From: Melghirimyces thermohalophilus
Lineage (GTDB): Bacteria > Bacillota > Bacilli > Thermoactinomycetales > DSM-45169
Direction of reading: 5' to 3'
Assembly (NCBI RefSeq): GCF_900102685.1
Contig: NZ_FMZA01000007.1
Coordinates: 112,635 to 176,634, forward strand
DNA: 64,000 bases
Positions within the stretch are counted from its first letter, which is position 1, and each line of letters starts with the position of its first letter. Positions 43,931 to 52,740 of the stretch are shown here, in pieces. Both the position numbers and the translations under genes were made by a program. The notes beneath the pieces are model-generated. The model had not been told where the DNA came from. It made no database searches and worked only from the letters and a program-made list of their open reading frames with translations.

Positions 43931-44929
43931 ATGAAACCGACCATCTATGACGTGGCAGAGAAAGCAGGTGTCTCCATCGCTACGGTCTCCTATGTGATGA
44001 ATAACCAAAAAGTGGGTAAAAAGTCTAGAGAAAAAGTTTTGAAAGCGATGGAAGAGCTGAATTACAAGCCCAGTCTGCTTGCCTCTGCTTTGACCGGAAA
44101 ACGTACGACGACGATCGGATTTTTATTGCCCGATCTGGCCAACCCTTTTGTTGCAGAAATGGCGCGCAGGGTGGAAGATCGGGCCCATGAACGCGGCTTT
44201 AATGTGGTGATTTGTAGTACCGATTCTGACAAGGAAAAGGAAGCTCTTTATACCTCTCTATTGAGACAAAAACGTGTGGATGGTTTTATCTTCGCCGGCG
44301 ATCTCAAAAATGTGGATGTGGTAAAAGAATTGGTGGGAGAGCAGACACCGGTAGTGTTGCTCGCAGTTTCCCATCCTGCCGTATCGGTAAACAGCGTCAC
44401 AGTCGATGATTTTACCGGCGGATATCAGGTCGCCTCTCATCTGATCTCCCTCGGCCATAAGAGAATCGCTGTCATCGCGGAAGAAGCCATTAGCAGTCGG
44501 GAGCGTATTCGTGGATATAAGCATGCGCTTCAGGATCAAGGGATCGAGATTGATGAAGATTTGATTGTTACCAGTGATTCCAGCTTTGAAGATGGGGAAC
44601 GTCTGGCGGATGAATTGTTAAATACCTCCCACCCCCCCACCGCCATCTTCGCCTGTAATGATATTCTAGCGATCGGTTCGTTTTTAGCCGCCCGCAAGAA
44701 AAACCGAAGCATCCCTGGTGATCTCTCCGTCGCTGGATTTGACAACACCCTGCTGTCGAAGAGCAGTGATCCACCGTTGACAATTGTTGAACAGCCGATT
44801 CAAGATATGTGCTCGCAAGCCGTCGATTTGCTCATAGAGGAGATCGAAGGGAAAAGCACTCGAAAACAACGGATTGTGTTGTTGCCGGATCTTATCATTC
44901 GGCAATCGACTGGTCCCTGCCGATTTTAA
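43931..44929 (+). CDS. LacI/GalR-family transcriptional regulator
   Basis: This 332-residue regulator has an N-terminal LacI helix-turn-helix (TIYDVAEKAGVSIATVSYVM) and hinge helix (PSLLASALTGKRT), then a periplasmic-binding-protein-like effector domain. AAGAAGGCA precedes ATG 43931. The AAGCGCTT-type sites around it fit the palindrome class bound by LacI proteins. It probably controls iolT, 660 bases downstream. The inducer may be inositol or a derivative, judged only from the transporter. Confidence 0.92.
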   Translation: MKPTIYDVAEKAGVSIATVSYVMNNQKVGKKSREKVLKAMEELNYKPSLLASALTGKRTTTIGFLLPDLANPFVAEMARRVEDRAHERGFNVVICSTDSDKEKEALYTSLLRQKRVDGFIFAGDLKNVDVVKELVGEQTPVVLLAVSHPAVSVNSVTVDDFTGGYQVASHLISLGHKRIAVIAEEAISSRERIRGYKHALQDQGIEIDEDLIVTSDSSFEDGERLADELLNTSHPPTAIFACNDILAIGSFLAARKKNRSIPGDLSVAGFDNTLLSKSSDPPLTIVEQPIQDMCSQAVDLLIEEIEGKSTRKQRIVLLPDLIIRQSTGPCRF

Positions 44930-44990
44930 ATCATGGCCGGCCTTCCTTTTCACAATTTTGAAGCGGCTAACCCCTTTCTGTACGACGAAA

Positions 44991-45007
44991 TGTAAGCGCT
45001 TAAAAAG
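44991..45007. promoter_or_regulatory. LacI-type operator, copy 3
   Basis: TGTAAGCGCTTAAAAAG lies 62 bases after the lacI stop, upstream of the dehydrogenase remnant it presumably once controlled. Confidence 0.55.
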
Positions 45008-45179
45008 TCATAGCCTCTCCACCAACCAAAAAAAGAAAAAGGTAGAGAACATTGTCAAGGGAAGGTAGGAGTTTTGGGTGTCGAACCGCTAAGGTGCAAA
45101 GGAGTCGATCTAGTCGGAATTCCGAGACTCCTATTGCTGATGAGGTGGGAGGGGACGGCAGTTTGAAAGAGTGACTAGA

Positions 45180-45470
45180 TCTTGGTATCCACACCGTTTA
45201 AAGTGTCTGGAACACGGTATTCATATGTTTTCCGAAAAGCGGATAACCACCTCCCCGGATGAAACCTGGAATATTCAAAAGGCGGCAACATTCCAAGTAC
45301 TGTACAACCCGGGAGGTGGACTACAACGATAAAATAGATGAAGCGTTTAAAAAGCATCATATGTGTTCAGCGTCCCGAAACAGAGATCGCGAAGAGAACA
45401 TATCACGGCGGACACCGTTCTGATGCTCAAAGTTAATGCCGATAAGATCGAATCGGCGATAACATTGATT
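45180..45470 (+). pseudogene. Decayed Gfo/Idh (inositol 2-dehydrogenase-like) gene
   Basis: CLEHGIHMFSEKRITTSPDE keeps the HVFCEKP-type catalytic region of Gfo/Idh enzymes, followed in another frame by REVDYNDKIDEAFKKH and then DTVLMLKVNADKIESAIT. Both ends are missing and several frame changes are needed. Its place between the lacI and iolT genes fits a former iolG-like gene. Confidence 0.6.
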
Positions 45471-45511
45471 TATTTAAAGTGGAGATTTATAATTAATTTG
45501 CGGTTCAATTC

Positions 45512-45528
45512 TTAAGCGCTTCAAAAAC
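45512..45528. promoter_or_regulatory. LacI-type operator, copy 4 (before iolT)
   Basis: TTAAGCGCTTCAAAAAC lies 58 bases before the iolT start. The identical 17 bases recur after the gene at 47075-47091. Confidence 0.65.
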
Positions 45529-45586
45529 AAAAGCAGTTTACTGTATCCAAAGATCCTCGCTTTCAATTAAGGAAGGAGATGGTGGA

Positions 45587-47008
45587 GTGATGCCCGACGG
45601 GAAATCAAGTCATAAATCCTTTCTTAAGTTGATTATCATCTTCTCAACATTTGGTGGTCTTCTCTTTGGATACGACACGGGTGTTATCAACGGTGCGTTA
45701 CCGTTTATGACGAAAGAATTGGATCTTACCCCCTTTACTGAGGGGCTGGTTACAAGTTCGCTGCTTTTGGGAGCGGCGCTGGGTGCAGTACTCGGCGGCC
45801 GCCTTTCGGATCATCAGGGCCGCCGGAAAAATATTATCTATCTCGCTGTGTTGTTCATCATCACCACCCTTGGATGCACTTTTGCTCCTAGTGTCAGTGT
45901 GATGGTGATCTTTCGTTTTCTGCTGGGATTTGCTGTAGGCGGTGCATCGGTAACCGTGCCAACCTATTTGGCGGAAATATCTCCTGCGGAACGGCGGGGC
46001 CAAATGGTTTCTCGAAACGAATTGATGATTGTGACCGGACAGTTGTTAGCCTTTACTTTTAACGCTGTCATCGGCAACATCATGGCAGAAAGCGCCCATG
46101 CTTGGCGATATATGTTGGCCGTCGCCACCGCACCGGCGATTTTTTTGTTCCTCGGTATGCTGAAAATGCCAGAAAGCCCTCGCTGGCTCCTGTCAAAGGG
46201 TAATAAGGAAAGTGCCTTGCAAGTTCTTCGACGGATCCGGGAACGGGACCGAGCGCAAAAGGAACTGAAGGAGATTGAGAAAGCAATTGCCGAAGAATCA
46301 GCCTTGAATAAGGCGAAGGTAAAGGATTTGGCTGTGCCGTGGGTGCGCCGTATCGTATTCTTGGGAATCGGGATTGCCGTGGTACAGCAGATGACGGGGA
46401 TCAATTCGATCATGTACTACGGAACAGAAATTTTGAGAGAAGCCGGTTTCGGTACAGAAGCAGCCCTGATCGGTAATATCGCCAACGGCGTTATCTCGGT
46501 CCTTGCTGTGATGACCGGCATTAAACTCCTCGGCAAGTTTGGTCGTCGGCCTCTGTTGCTGATCGGCCTGACCGGAACCACGACGACACTGTTCTTGATC
46601 GGGGTATTTTCTCTCGCCCTTGATGCTTCGGCAGCATTGCCCTATATTATCTTAAGCCTGACCGTAATTTTTCTCGCTTTCTTCCAGGGTGCCATCGGAC
46701 CGGTGACGTGGTTGATCCTTTCGGAAATATTTCCGTTGCGTCTACGAGGGATCGGGATGGGTGTCTCTGTGTTTTGCCTGTGGATGGTAAACTTCCTCGT
46801 CGGATTAACCTTTCCGGTCATGATGTCCTCTATCGGCCTGTCAAACAGCTTTTTCTTCTTCGCGGTGGTCGGAGTTGGCGCAATCGCTTTTGTTAAGAAA
46901 TACTTGCCAGAAACGAAGGGGCTTTCGTTGGAGCAGCTGGAAAAGATCTTCCGCCGTCATGGGGATCAGGAAGAAGCTCCGAAGGGGTATGGACGCCAAG
47001 TCGTTTGA
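45587..47008 (+). CDS. iolT: Myo-inositol transporter, MFS sugar porter family
   Basis: This 473-residue, 12-helix proton symporter resembles Bacillus IolT closely along its length: STFGGLLFGYDTGVINGALP, TEGLVTSSLLLGAALGAVLG, PESPRWLLSKG, QQMTGINSIMYYG and PETKGLSLEQLE. GGAAGGAGA lies upstream; GTG 45587 or ATG 45590 is the start. It is bracketed by two identical LacI-type operators and follows the lacI-like gene and an iolG-like remnant. No intact inositol catabolic enzyme is in the window, so uptake may feed a pathway encoded elsewhere. Confidence 0.9.
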   Translation: MMPDGKSSHKSFLKLIIIFSTFGGLLFGYDTGVINGALPFMTKELDLTPFTEGLVTSSLLLGAALGAVLGGRLSDHQGRRKNIIYLAVLFIITTLGCTFAPSVSVMVIFRFLLGFAVGGASVTVPTYLAEISPAERRGQMVSRNELMIVTGQLLAFTFNAVIGNIMAESAHAWRYMLAVATAPAIFLFLGMLKMPESPRWLLSKGNKESALQVLRRIRERDRAQKELKEIEKAIAEESALNKAKVKDLAVPWVRRIVFLGIGIAVVQQMTGINSIMYYGTEILREAGFGTEAALIGNIANGVISVLAVMTGIKLLGKFGRRPLLLIGLTGTTTTLFLIGVFSLALDASAALPYIILSLTVIFLAFFQGAIGPVTWLILSEIFPLRLRGIGMGVSVFCLWMVNFLVGLTFPVMMSSIGLSNSFFFFAVVGVGAIAFVKKYLPETKGLSLEQLEKIFRRHGDQEEAPKGYGRQVV

Positions 47009-47074
47009 TCGATTCTTTCTTGGATGAAATGTCCTCGCTAAGGATCCAATTCGGCCACTTATTATCCTTTCTTT

Positions 47075-47091
47075 TTAAGCGCTTCAAAAAC
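47075..47091. promoter_or_regulatory. LacI-type operator, copy 5 (after iolT)
   Basis: This is the same 17 bases as copy 4. It may mark the former promoter of a deleted gene or serve for DNA looping. Confidence 0.6.
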
Positions 47092-47169
47092 TGATGATCT
47101 GGCAACGTTTATGTGCTGATACCGGGATGATGAATCCAAAGAGGAAGGTTTCGAAAATCTTCGGGTCAT

Positions 47170-47287
47170 AGTTAAAACGGGGTGAGTTTTACACCCCGCA
47201 AGAAAATGGTGACGGCTCGCTATTAAAGGGACCTGCACATAATCCCCTTAACTGTCCCCCTCTCGACGGATCGAGAGGAATTTTTTT
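47170..47287 (+). terminator. Two hairpins in the iolT-CDGSH interval
   Basis: CGGGGTG/CACCCCG (about 47178-47198) and CCTCTCGA/TCGAGAGG followed by seven Ts (47259-47287). Between them GGGAC and GTCCC could pair. The second hairpin is a strong terminator. No coding frame is supported from 47092 to 47375. Confidence 0.6.
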
Positions 47288-47375
47288 CATAAGAGCATCG
47301 GTCCCGGAGACAATAAAAGGGATCAAACATCCGGTTTTTCATTATCCCGGATTATAATCGATAGGATGGGATGGT

Positions 47376-48011
47376 ATGGCTAAAGGCGAGCTTCAACCCA
47401 ACGGTCCGATCCAGGTGCAAGGGGCGATACTGAAAGATTTCTCCGGCCAGAAGATGACGGAACGAACCGACTATGCGCTGTGCCGCTGCGGACATTCTTC
47501 TGACAAGCCCTTCTGTGATGGGACCCATGCCAAGATCGGGTTCGATGATACCCGTCAAAGGGAACTGAGGCGGGGAATAGAAAATTATGTGGGAGCGCAG
47601 ATCACGATTCATGATCACCGCTATCTGTGCGCTCATTACGGTGCTTGCCGGCTGAAAGGGGTCTTTGAACCCAGGAAGCGCCCCTGGATCGATCCAGATG
47701 GTACGCAGGATGTGAACGCCGTCATCGACGTGATTGAGGATTGCCCTTCCGGTGCTCTCACCTATTCCATCGATGGGAACCATGTGACGGATTGGCACGA
47801 TGAACCGGAGGTGCGGGTGCAGGAAGAAGGTCCCCTCCACTTCCGCGGGTCCATCTCCTTGGAAGACGAACAGGGGTCGGCGGTTCTGTTGGTAAGCCGG
47901 GAGCATTATACCCTCTGTCGCTGCGGTGCCTCCAAGCATAAGCCCTTCTGCGACGGAACACACAAAAAACGCTGGGGATGGAGCAAAGACGGTGAAAAAG
48001 GGAGTTCATAA
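47376..48011 (+). CDS. Iron-sulfur protein with two CDGSH domains and a divergent 4Fe-4S domain
   Basis: This 211-residue protein holds three cluster sites. The first CDGSH motif uses Cys36, Cys38, Cys47 and His51 (CRCGHSSDKPFCDGTH). A central Fer4_19-type domain uses Cys85, Cys91 and Cys123 (CPSGAL). The second CDGSH motif uses Cys181, Cys183, Cys192 and His196. All ligands are present. No signal peptide is seen, so it is cytoplasmic. Electron transfer or redox sensing is likely, by analogy with mitoNEET-like proteins. ATG 47376 has a weak GGATGGG site. Confidence 0.9.
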   Translation: MAKGELQPNGPIQVQGAILKDFSGQKMTERTDYALCRCGHSSDKPFCDGTHAKIGFDDTRQRELRRGIENYVGAQITIHDHRYLCAHYGACRLKGVFEPRKRPWIDPDGTQDVNAVIDVIEDCPSGALTYSIDGNHVTDWHDEPEVRVQEEGPLHFRGSISLEDEQGSAVLLVSREHYTLCRCGASKHKPFCDGTHKKRWGWSKDGEKGSS

Positions 48012-48025
48012 GCATACAGGAAGGC

Positions 48026-48050
48026 AAACGGTCCGATAGGGCCGTTTTTT
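48026..48050 (+). terminator. Terminator after the CDGSH gene
   Basis: AACGG and CCGTT form the stem, followed by six Ts. Confidence 0.65.
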
Positions 48051-48187
48051 GTGGCTGCAGGTACATCTATCCAAATCTGCCATTCCGGAAACCGGCTCTT
48101 CTCTTTCACTCGTTACTATACAGGGACCCATTGATCGACAATCCTCCCTGTATATTGAATAAAAACCAAGTGAAGGAGGCCGTTTCT

Positions 48188-49042
48188 TTGGTTAAACCAT
48201 CCTCTTTACCACCCCGAAAAAAGAGAAGGAAACGTCGGTTTCCCCTTTATTTAGGGGTGACCGCTCTTATCATATCCCTGTCAGCCGGGGTCTTGTACGC
48301 CCAAGAGAAGCTGTTTGCGGGGGATGAGCAGGGGACGGCTCAACCGGCTGCGGACCTACAGCAGCAGGAGCAACCATCTCCCTCCGCTTCCCTTGAACAA
48401 CAGGAGCCGGCCGATGTTGAACGGGAAGAGCCTTCCCCTGATGAACAAGCACCCCAACAGAAACAAGCGCAGGATCGAGAAAAGGCCGATGCTTCCAACC
48501 CGGATGCCGATGCGGCTCAGCATGACGCTCTGCCTGAGCCAGAATCAGAGGGGGTACCGACACCTTCCGAATCCGGGAAGGAAGAAGGGCAGGTGGTGGC
48601 AGCTGAATCAACCCCGTCCCAGTCACCAAGCGAGGCCGCATCCGATGAGAAGGACCTGTCCGCTTTTGAGCAAGAGGTGGTACAGCTGGTGAATCAGGAA
48701 CGCACCGAAAGGGGGCTGAACCCGCTGAAAGTGGATACGGAACTGGCTGACGTGGCCCGGACCAAGTCCGAAGATATGCGGGATGAAAACTATTTTTCCC
48801 ATCAGTCTCCCACTTACGGGTCCCCTTTTGAAATGATGCAGGAGTTTGGTATTCAGTACCGGGCCGCCGGGGAAAACATCGCTGCCGGACAAACCACCCC
48901 ACAAGCGGTGGTGAAGGGCTGGATGGAAAGCGAGGGTCACCGTGAGAACATTCTCAATGACCAGTTCACCCACATCGGCGTCGGCTACACCAAAGGTGGC
49001 TCCTATGGCCACTACTGGACGCAAATGTTCATCTCCAAGTAA
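48188..49042 (+). CDS. CAP-domain (YkwD-like) exported protein
   Basis: This 284-residue protein has a basic N-terminus (PPRKKRRKRR) and one membrane helix (LGVTALIISLSAGVLYAQ), so it is anchored or secreted. About 120 residues rich in Glu, Gln, Pro and Ser follow as a spacer. The C-terminal CAP/SCP domain begins VVQLVNQERTERGLNPL and carries MRDENYFSHQSP, AAGENIAAGQ and GHRENILNDQFTHIGVGY. TTG 48188 is chosen because AAGGAGG lies eight bases upstream. Bacterial CAP proteins are linked to cell wall and spores, but the activity is not defined. Confidence 0.9.
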   Translation: MVKPSSLPPRKKRRKRRFPLYLGVTALIISLSAGVLYAQEKLFAGDEQGTAQPAADLQQQEQPSPSASLEQQEPADVEREEPSPDEQAPQQKQAQDREKADASNPDADAAQHDALPEPESEGVPTPSESGKEEGQVVAAESTPSQSPSEAASDEKDLSAFEQEVVQLVNQERTERGLNPLKVDTELADVARTKSEDMRDENYFSHQSPTYGSPFEMMQEFGIQYRAAGENIAAGQTTPQAVVKGWMESEGHRENILNDQFTHIGVGYTKGGSYGHYWTQMFISK

Positions 49043-49051
49043 ACATGTGTA

Positions 49052-49080
49052 AAAAACGCCGGTGAAGGCCGGCGTTTTTA
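49052..49080. terminator. Terminator between the CAP and LysR genes
   Basis: AACGCCGG pairs with CCGGCGTT; A-run before and T-run after serve both strands. Confidence 0.8.
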
Positions 49081-49947
49081 TATGGTGGAAGCGGATTTTT
49101 CTCTTAGTTTATTTAAAAACGCGCTTAGGTTGGCTGAGATCCATTTGTTTTGGTGAAAGGCGGCATAAATACCGATCGGGTGGTTTTCCATATCGGTTGG
49201 TAGCTCCACCAAGTCTCCTTTCGCCAGTTCCTCCTCAACCGTAAATAGAGGAAGCAGGGAGATGCCCAGTCCGCATAATACGGATTTCTTGATGGCCTCG
49301 ACACTGGGTAATTCCACCTTAAAAAACGATTTCGTGCCTCCAACGCTTAATCGGTTTTCAAAAATGGGCCGCCAACTGCAGGCTTTTTCCGTATATAACA
49401 TGGTTTGTTCGCTTTTGGCTGTCTGATTGTTGGTGGATTGAACCAAGATCAGCTTTTCATCTTTTAGTTTTTGGATTCTACATTCGGGCGGATTCCAGTG
49501 GGAAGTTTCCACCAGGAGGGCCACATCGATATCGCCACGCTTTAATTGGGAAGTTACGTCAGGATAATCCAGGGATTTGAGGGTTAAATCAATTTTCGGA
49601 TATTCTTTCATGAAATCCATCATCAGTTCGGGCATCCAGTAAATCATTAACGATTCAGAAGCCCCGATGGTAAGTGGACCGGAAACTTCGTCATCACGTA
49701 GAACCGCTTCTTTTGACTCCGTATACAGCTGGATCATGTCCAAAGCATAGGGAAGAAAACGTCTGCCGGTTTGGGTCAAGCTGATGTTTTTACCTAATCG
49801 ATCAAAAAGGGGAGAGCCGAGTTCCTTTTCCAGTTGTTTGATATGGGTGGTGATCGACGATTGTGCATAATCCAATCGCTCAGCTGCCCTTTTAAAACCT
49901 CCTACTTCGACGATGGTGCGAAAAGTGATCAGTTGACGCAGCTCCAT
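49078..49947 (-). CDS. LysR-family transcriptional regulator
   Basis: This 289-residue regulator has an N-terminal LysR helix-turn-helix (GGFKRAAERLDYAQSSITTHI) and an effector-binding domain with ASESLMIYWMPELM. ATG 49947 has GAGGTG seven bases upstream; the start at 49956 overlaps this site. It is divergent from a quinone reductase-like gene, the usual layout for LysR and its target. The interval is about 120 bases. Confidence 0.9.
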   Translation of the reverse strand: MELRQLITFRTIVEVGGFKRAAERLDYAQSSITTHIKQLEKELGSPLFDRLGKNISLTQTGRRFLPYALDMIQLYTESKEAVLRDDEVSGPLTIGASESLMIYWMPELMMDFMKEYPKIDLTLKSLDYPDVTSQLKRGDIDVALLVETSHWNPPECRIQKLKDEKLILVQSTNNQTAKSEQTMLYTEKACSWRPIFENRLSVGGTKSFFKVELPSVEAIKKSVLCGLGISLLPLFTVEEELAKGDLVELPTDMENHPIGIYAAFHQNKWISANLSAFLNKLREKSASTI

Positions 49948-50069
49948 AACCTTCACCTCTTTTTTCTATCGAATTTATTGAATCAAATGTTTGAAAATAT
50001 CTATTTTACTAATAAAAAGATCCGTTATAAACTGTCCTTACATCTATATCAGAAGTGGGGGTACCATTT

Positions 50070-50642
50070 GTGAATGTACTTACCGTCGTATCTCATCCAA
50101 GGGTGGATTCCTTGACCTTTCAGGTTGCCCACCGATTGATTGCCGGTTTGAAGGCAAAAGGGCATCAAACGGAATTGCTGGACCTATACCGCAGCGGTTT
50201 TAACCCTGTCTTATGGGAGGCCGATGAGCCCGAATGGACAGCGGACAATCAGAGGTATTCTTCAGAGGTGGAGAGGGAAATCGATCGAATGAAAAATCAT
50301 GATGGGTTGGCGTTTGTTTTTCCCTTATGGTGGTGGAGCATGCCCGCGATGTTAAAAGGATATATCGACCGTGTCTGGAACTATGGGTTTGCTTATGGCC
50401 CAAAGAAACTCCCGCATCAACAGGTTTTGTGGCTCAGTCTGGCGGGGGCTCCCATCGAGCGGTTTGAAAAAAGGAGATATCATTCGATGATCGATCATTA
50501 CTTCAACGTCGGTTTGGCTGATTACTGCGGAATTCCAAACTCGAAGGTAGAACTCTTTTACGAAACGATTGAATCAGGACCTGGCCATGTGGAAACGTTG
50601 CTGAACCGAGCTTATCACCTGGGTTTGAATTATACTGGATAA
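50070..50642 (+). CDS. Flavodoxin-fold NAD(P)H quinone oxidoreductase (MdaB/KefF-like)
   Basis: This 190-residue protein carries the flavin-binding start SHPRVDSLTFQVA and the FPLWWWSMPAMLKGYIDRVW motif typical of the NQO/MdaB group. GTG 50070 has GTGGGGG eight bases upstream. It probably reduces quinones or other electrophiles with NAD(P)H. It is the likely target of the divergent LysR regulator. Confidence 0.88.
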   Translation: MNVLTVVSHPRVDSLTFQVAHRLIAGLKAKGHQTELLDLYRSGFNPVLWEADEPEWTADNQRYSSEVEREIDRMKNHDGLAFVFPLWWWSMPAMLKGYIDRVWNYGFAYGPKKLPHQQVLWLSLAGAPIERFEKRRYHSMIDHYFNVGLADYCGIPNSKVELFYETIESGPGHVETLLNRAYHLGLNYTG

Positions 50643-50666
50643 TATAGACGAAGCCCAGCGAAGGAC

Positions 50667-50697
50667 AAAAAATATCCCCTCGTTCATGCGAGGGGAT
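50667..50697 (-). terminator. Terminator of typA
   Basis: On the minus strand ATCCCCTCG pairs with CGAGGGGAT and a T-run follows. Confidence 0.75.
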
Positions 50698-50703
50698 TCG
50701 TTC

Positions 50704-52539
50704 TTACTTTTCCACTTTCCCGCCTTGCTTCTGGTAACGGCGGCGTTGGTTTTTAGGCAGGATTCGTTTGCGGATGCGGAAATCCTTTGGTGTGACCTCC
50801 AAGAGTTCGTCTTCGGAGAGGTACTCCAGAGCGTCATCCAGAGAGAGCTCCTTGGGCGGTTCCAAGCGGAGGGCGTCGTCAGAACCGGCGGCGCGGAAGT
50901 TGGTTAGCTGCTTCTTTTTGCAGACGTTGACATCCAGGTCGTTTTCCCGAATATGCTGACCGACTACCATCCCTTCGTAAACCTCGGTGTTGGGCCCGAT
51001 AAAGAGGGTGCCCCGCTCCTGGGCGGCGTGCAGCCCGTAGCTGGTGGCTTCGCCGGGCTCCCAGGCGACAAGGGAACCGTGGTCCCGGGTGGGGATGTCG
51101 CCGGCGTGGGGTTCAAATCCGCCGAAGAGCGTGTTCATCAGCCCTTCGCCACGGGTGGCGGTCAAAAACTGATGGCGGAAGCCGATCAGGCCCCGGGTGG
51201 GCACGCGGAAGGTGTAGTGCATGGAACCATCGTCTCGGACGGACATATCGATCATCTGTCCCTTTCGCTTTCCGAGGAGTTCCACCACGGCTCCTTGGTA
51301 GGCTTCGCTCACTTCCACCTCGACGATTTCCATCGGTTCGTGCCATTTTTCATCGATTTTTTTCAAGATCACTTCCGGTTTGCTGACCTCAAACTCATAC
51401 CCTTCCCGGCGCATGTTTTCGATCAGGATGCCGATATGAAGTTCGCCGCGCCCGGCCACCAGAAAGGTATCGGGGGAATCGGTATCTTCCACATTGAGCG
51501 CCACATCCCGTGCCGATTCGATAAAAAGGCGTTCTCGCAATTTGCGGGAGGTGACGTATTCCCCCTCGCGGCCGGCGAATGGGCTGGAGTTGACCCCGAA
51601 GGTGACGGTCAGGGTGGGTTCTTCCACTTTGATCGGAGGCAGAGCCTTCGGATGATCCGGATCGGTGATCGTATCCCCGATACCCACATCTCCAAGGCCG
51701 GTCAGGGCGACGATGTCCCCGGCATCCGCTCGATCCACTTCGATCCGATTCAAACCTTCATGGGTAAACACCTGGCTCACTTTGAGGGGGTGATGGTTTT
51801 GTTCTCGGTCGATGCGGAGGACATGGTCATTTTTACCAATCGATCCGCTGTTGAGGCGACCGATCACGATTTTCCCTTTGTAATCGTCATAACCCATCAA
51901 GGTGGCTTGCAGCTGCAGCGGTCCCTTCGGATCCACCTGCGGAGCGGGTAGGGCGTTCAGGATCTCTTCAAACAGGGGCACCATACTGTCTGTTAATTGA
52001 TCCGGTTCCTTTCCGCAGGCCCCTGTCAGGGCATTGGTATAGAGAACGGGGAATTCCGCCTGCTCTTCGGTCGCCCCCAGATCGACGAAAAGGTCGAAGG
52101 TGCGATCGATCACATGGTCCGGGCGGGCGTTGGGACGGTCGATCTTGTTGACGACGACGATTGCCTGGTGTCCCTGCTCCAGCGCGTGGCGCAGCACGAA
52201 TTTGGTCTGGGGCATCGGCCCTTCGACGGAGTCAACCAACAGAAGTACACCGTCCACCATGTTCATCACACGTTCCACCTCACCGCCGAAGTCGGCGTGG
52301 CCGGGGGTGTCAACAATGTTGATCTTCACCCCCTCGTATTCCACGGCGGTGTTTTTAGACAGAATGGTGATCCCCCGCTCCCGTTCCAAGTCGTTGGAAT
52401 CCATCACCCGCTCTTCCACCGGCTGGTTTTTGCGGAAAATCCGGCTCTGTTTCAACATCGCGTCTACCAGGGTGGTCTTCCCATGGTCGACGTGAGCGAT
52501 CATAGCGATATTGCGAATGTGTTCAGCTTTCATGGTCAC
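50704..52539 (-). CDS. typA: Ribosome-associated GTPase TypA/BipA
   Basis: This 611-residue translational GTPase acts in 50S assembly and stress adaptation. G1 is AHVDHGKTT, switch II is [14 protein letters not shown] and G4 is [13 protein letters not shown]. The C-terminal TypA-specific domain includes [21 protein letters not shown] 52539 is the most likely start; the AGGAGG site is 14 bases upstream, longer than usual. It is monocistronic. Confidence 0.96.
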   Translation of the reverse strand: MTMKAEHIRNIAMIAHVDHGKTTLVDAMLKQSRIFRKNQPVEERVMDSNDLERERGITILSKNTAVEYEGVKINIVDTPGHADFGGEVERVMNMVDGVLLLVDSVEGPMPQTKFVLRHALEQGHQAIVVVNKIDRPNARPDHVIDRTFDLFVDLGATEEQAEFPVLYTNALTGACGKEPDQLTDSMVPLFEEILNALPAPQVDPKGPLQLQATLMGYDDYKGKIVIGRLNSGSIGKNDHVLRIDREQNHHPLKVSQVFTHEGLNRIEVDRADAGDIVALTGLGDVGIGDTITDPDHPKALPPIKVEEPTLTVTFGVNSSPFAGREGEYVTSRKLRERLFIESARDVALNVEDTDSPDTFLVAGRGELHIGILIENMRREGYEFEVSKPEVILKKIDEKWHEPMEIVEVEVSEAYQGAVVELLGKRKGQMIDMSVRDDGSMHYTFRVPTRGLIGFRHQFLTATRGEGLMNTLFGGFEPHAGDIPTRDHGSLVAWEPGEATSYGLHAAQERGTLFIGPNTEVYEGMVVGQHIRENDLDVNVCKKKQLTNFRAAGSDDALRLEPPKELSLDDALEYLSEDELLEVTPKDFRIRKRILPKNQRRRYQKQGGKVEK

Positions 52540-52703
52540 GCGCGGGTGCGCTTCCTCCTTTGAAAAAAATCACTCGGCGCCATGCGGCCGAGGATCGATG
52601 CGGGATTAATGTTTATCATTTTATTATAGCATAGTGGCATCCTTGAGGCGAATAGGAGGCAAGGGGGAGGTTTTTTCATTGGTTAGATATTCAACAACCT
52701 GAA

Positions 52704-52733
52704 ACATCCCCTGGAAATCACTCCAGGGGATGT
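52704..52733 (-). terminator. Hairpin after spo0M
   Basis: ACATCCCCTGGA pairs perfectly with TCCAGGGGATGT; the T-run is short. Confidence 0.5.
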
Positions 52734-52740
52734 TGGATCG

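Noticed and set aside
45000..45194. Minus-strand frame after lacI
   Set aside because: No ribosome-binding site or recognisable sequence; the plus strand holds the operator and a dehydrogenase remnant.
50953..51951. Long plus-strand open frame opposite typA
   Set aside because: TypA is unmistakable on the minus strand; the frame is its complement.
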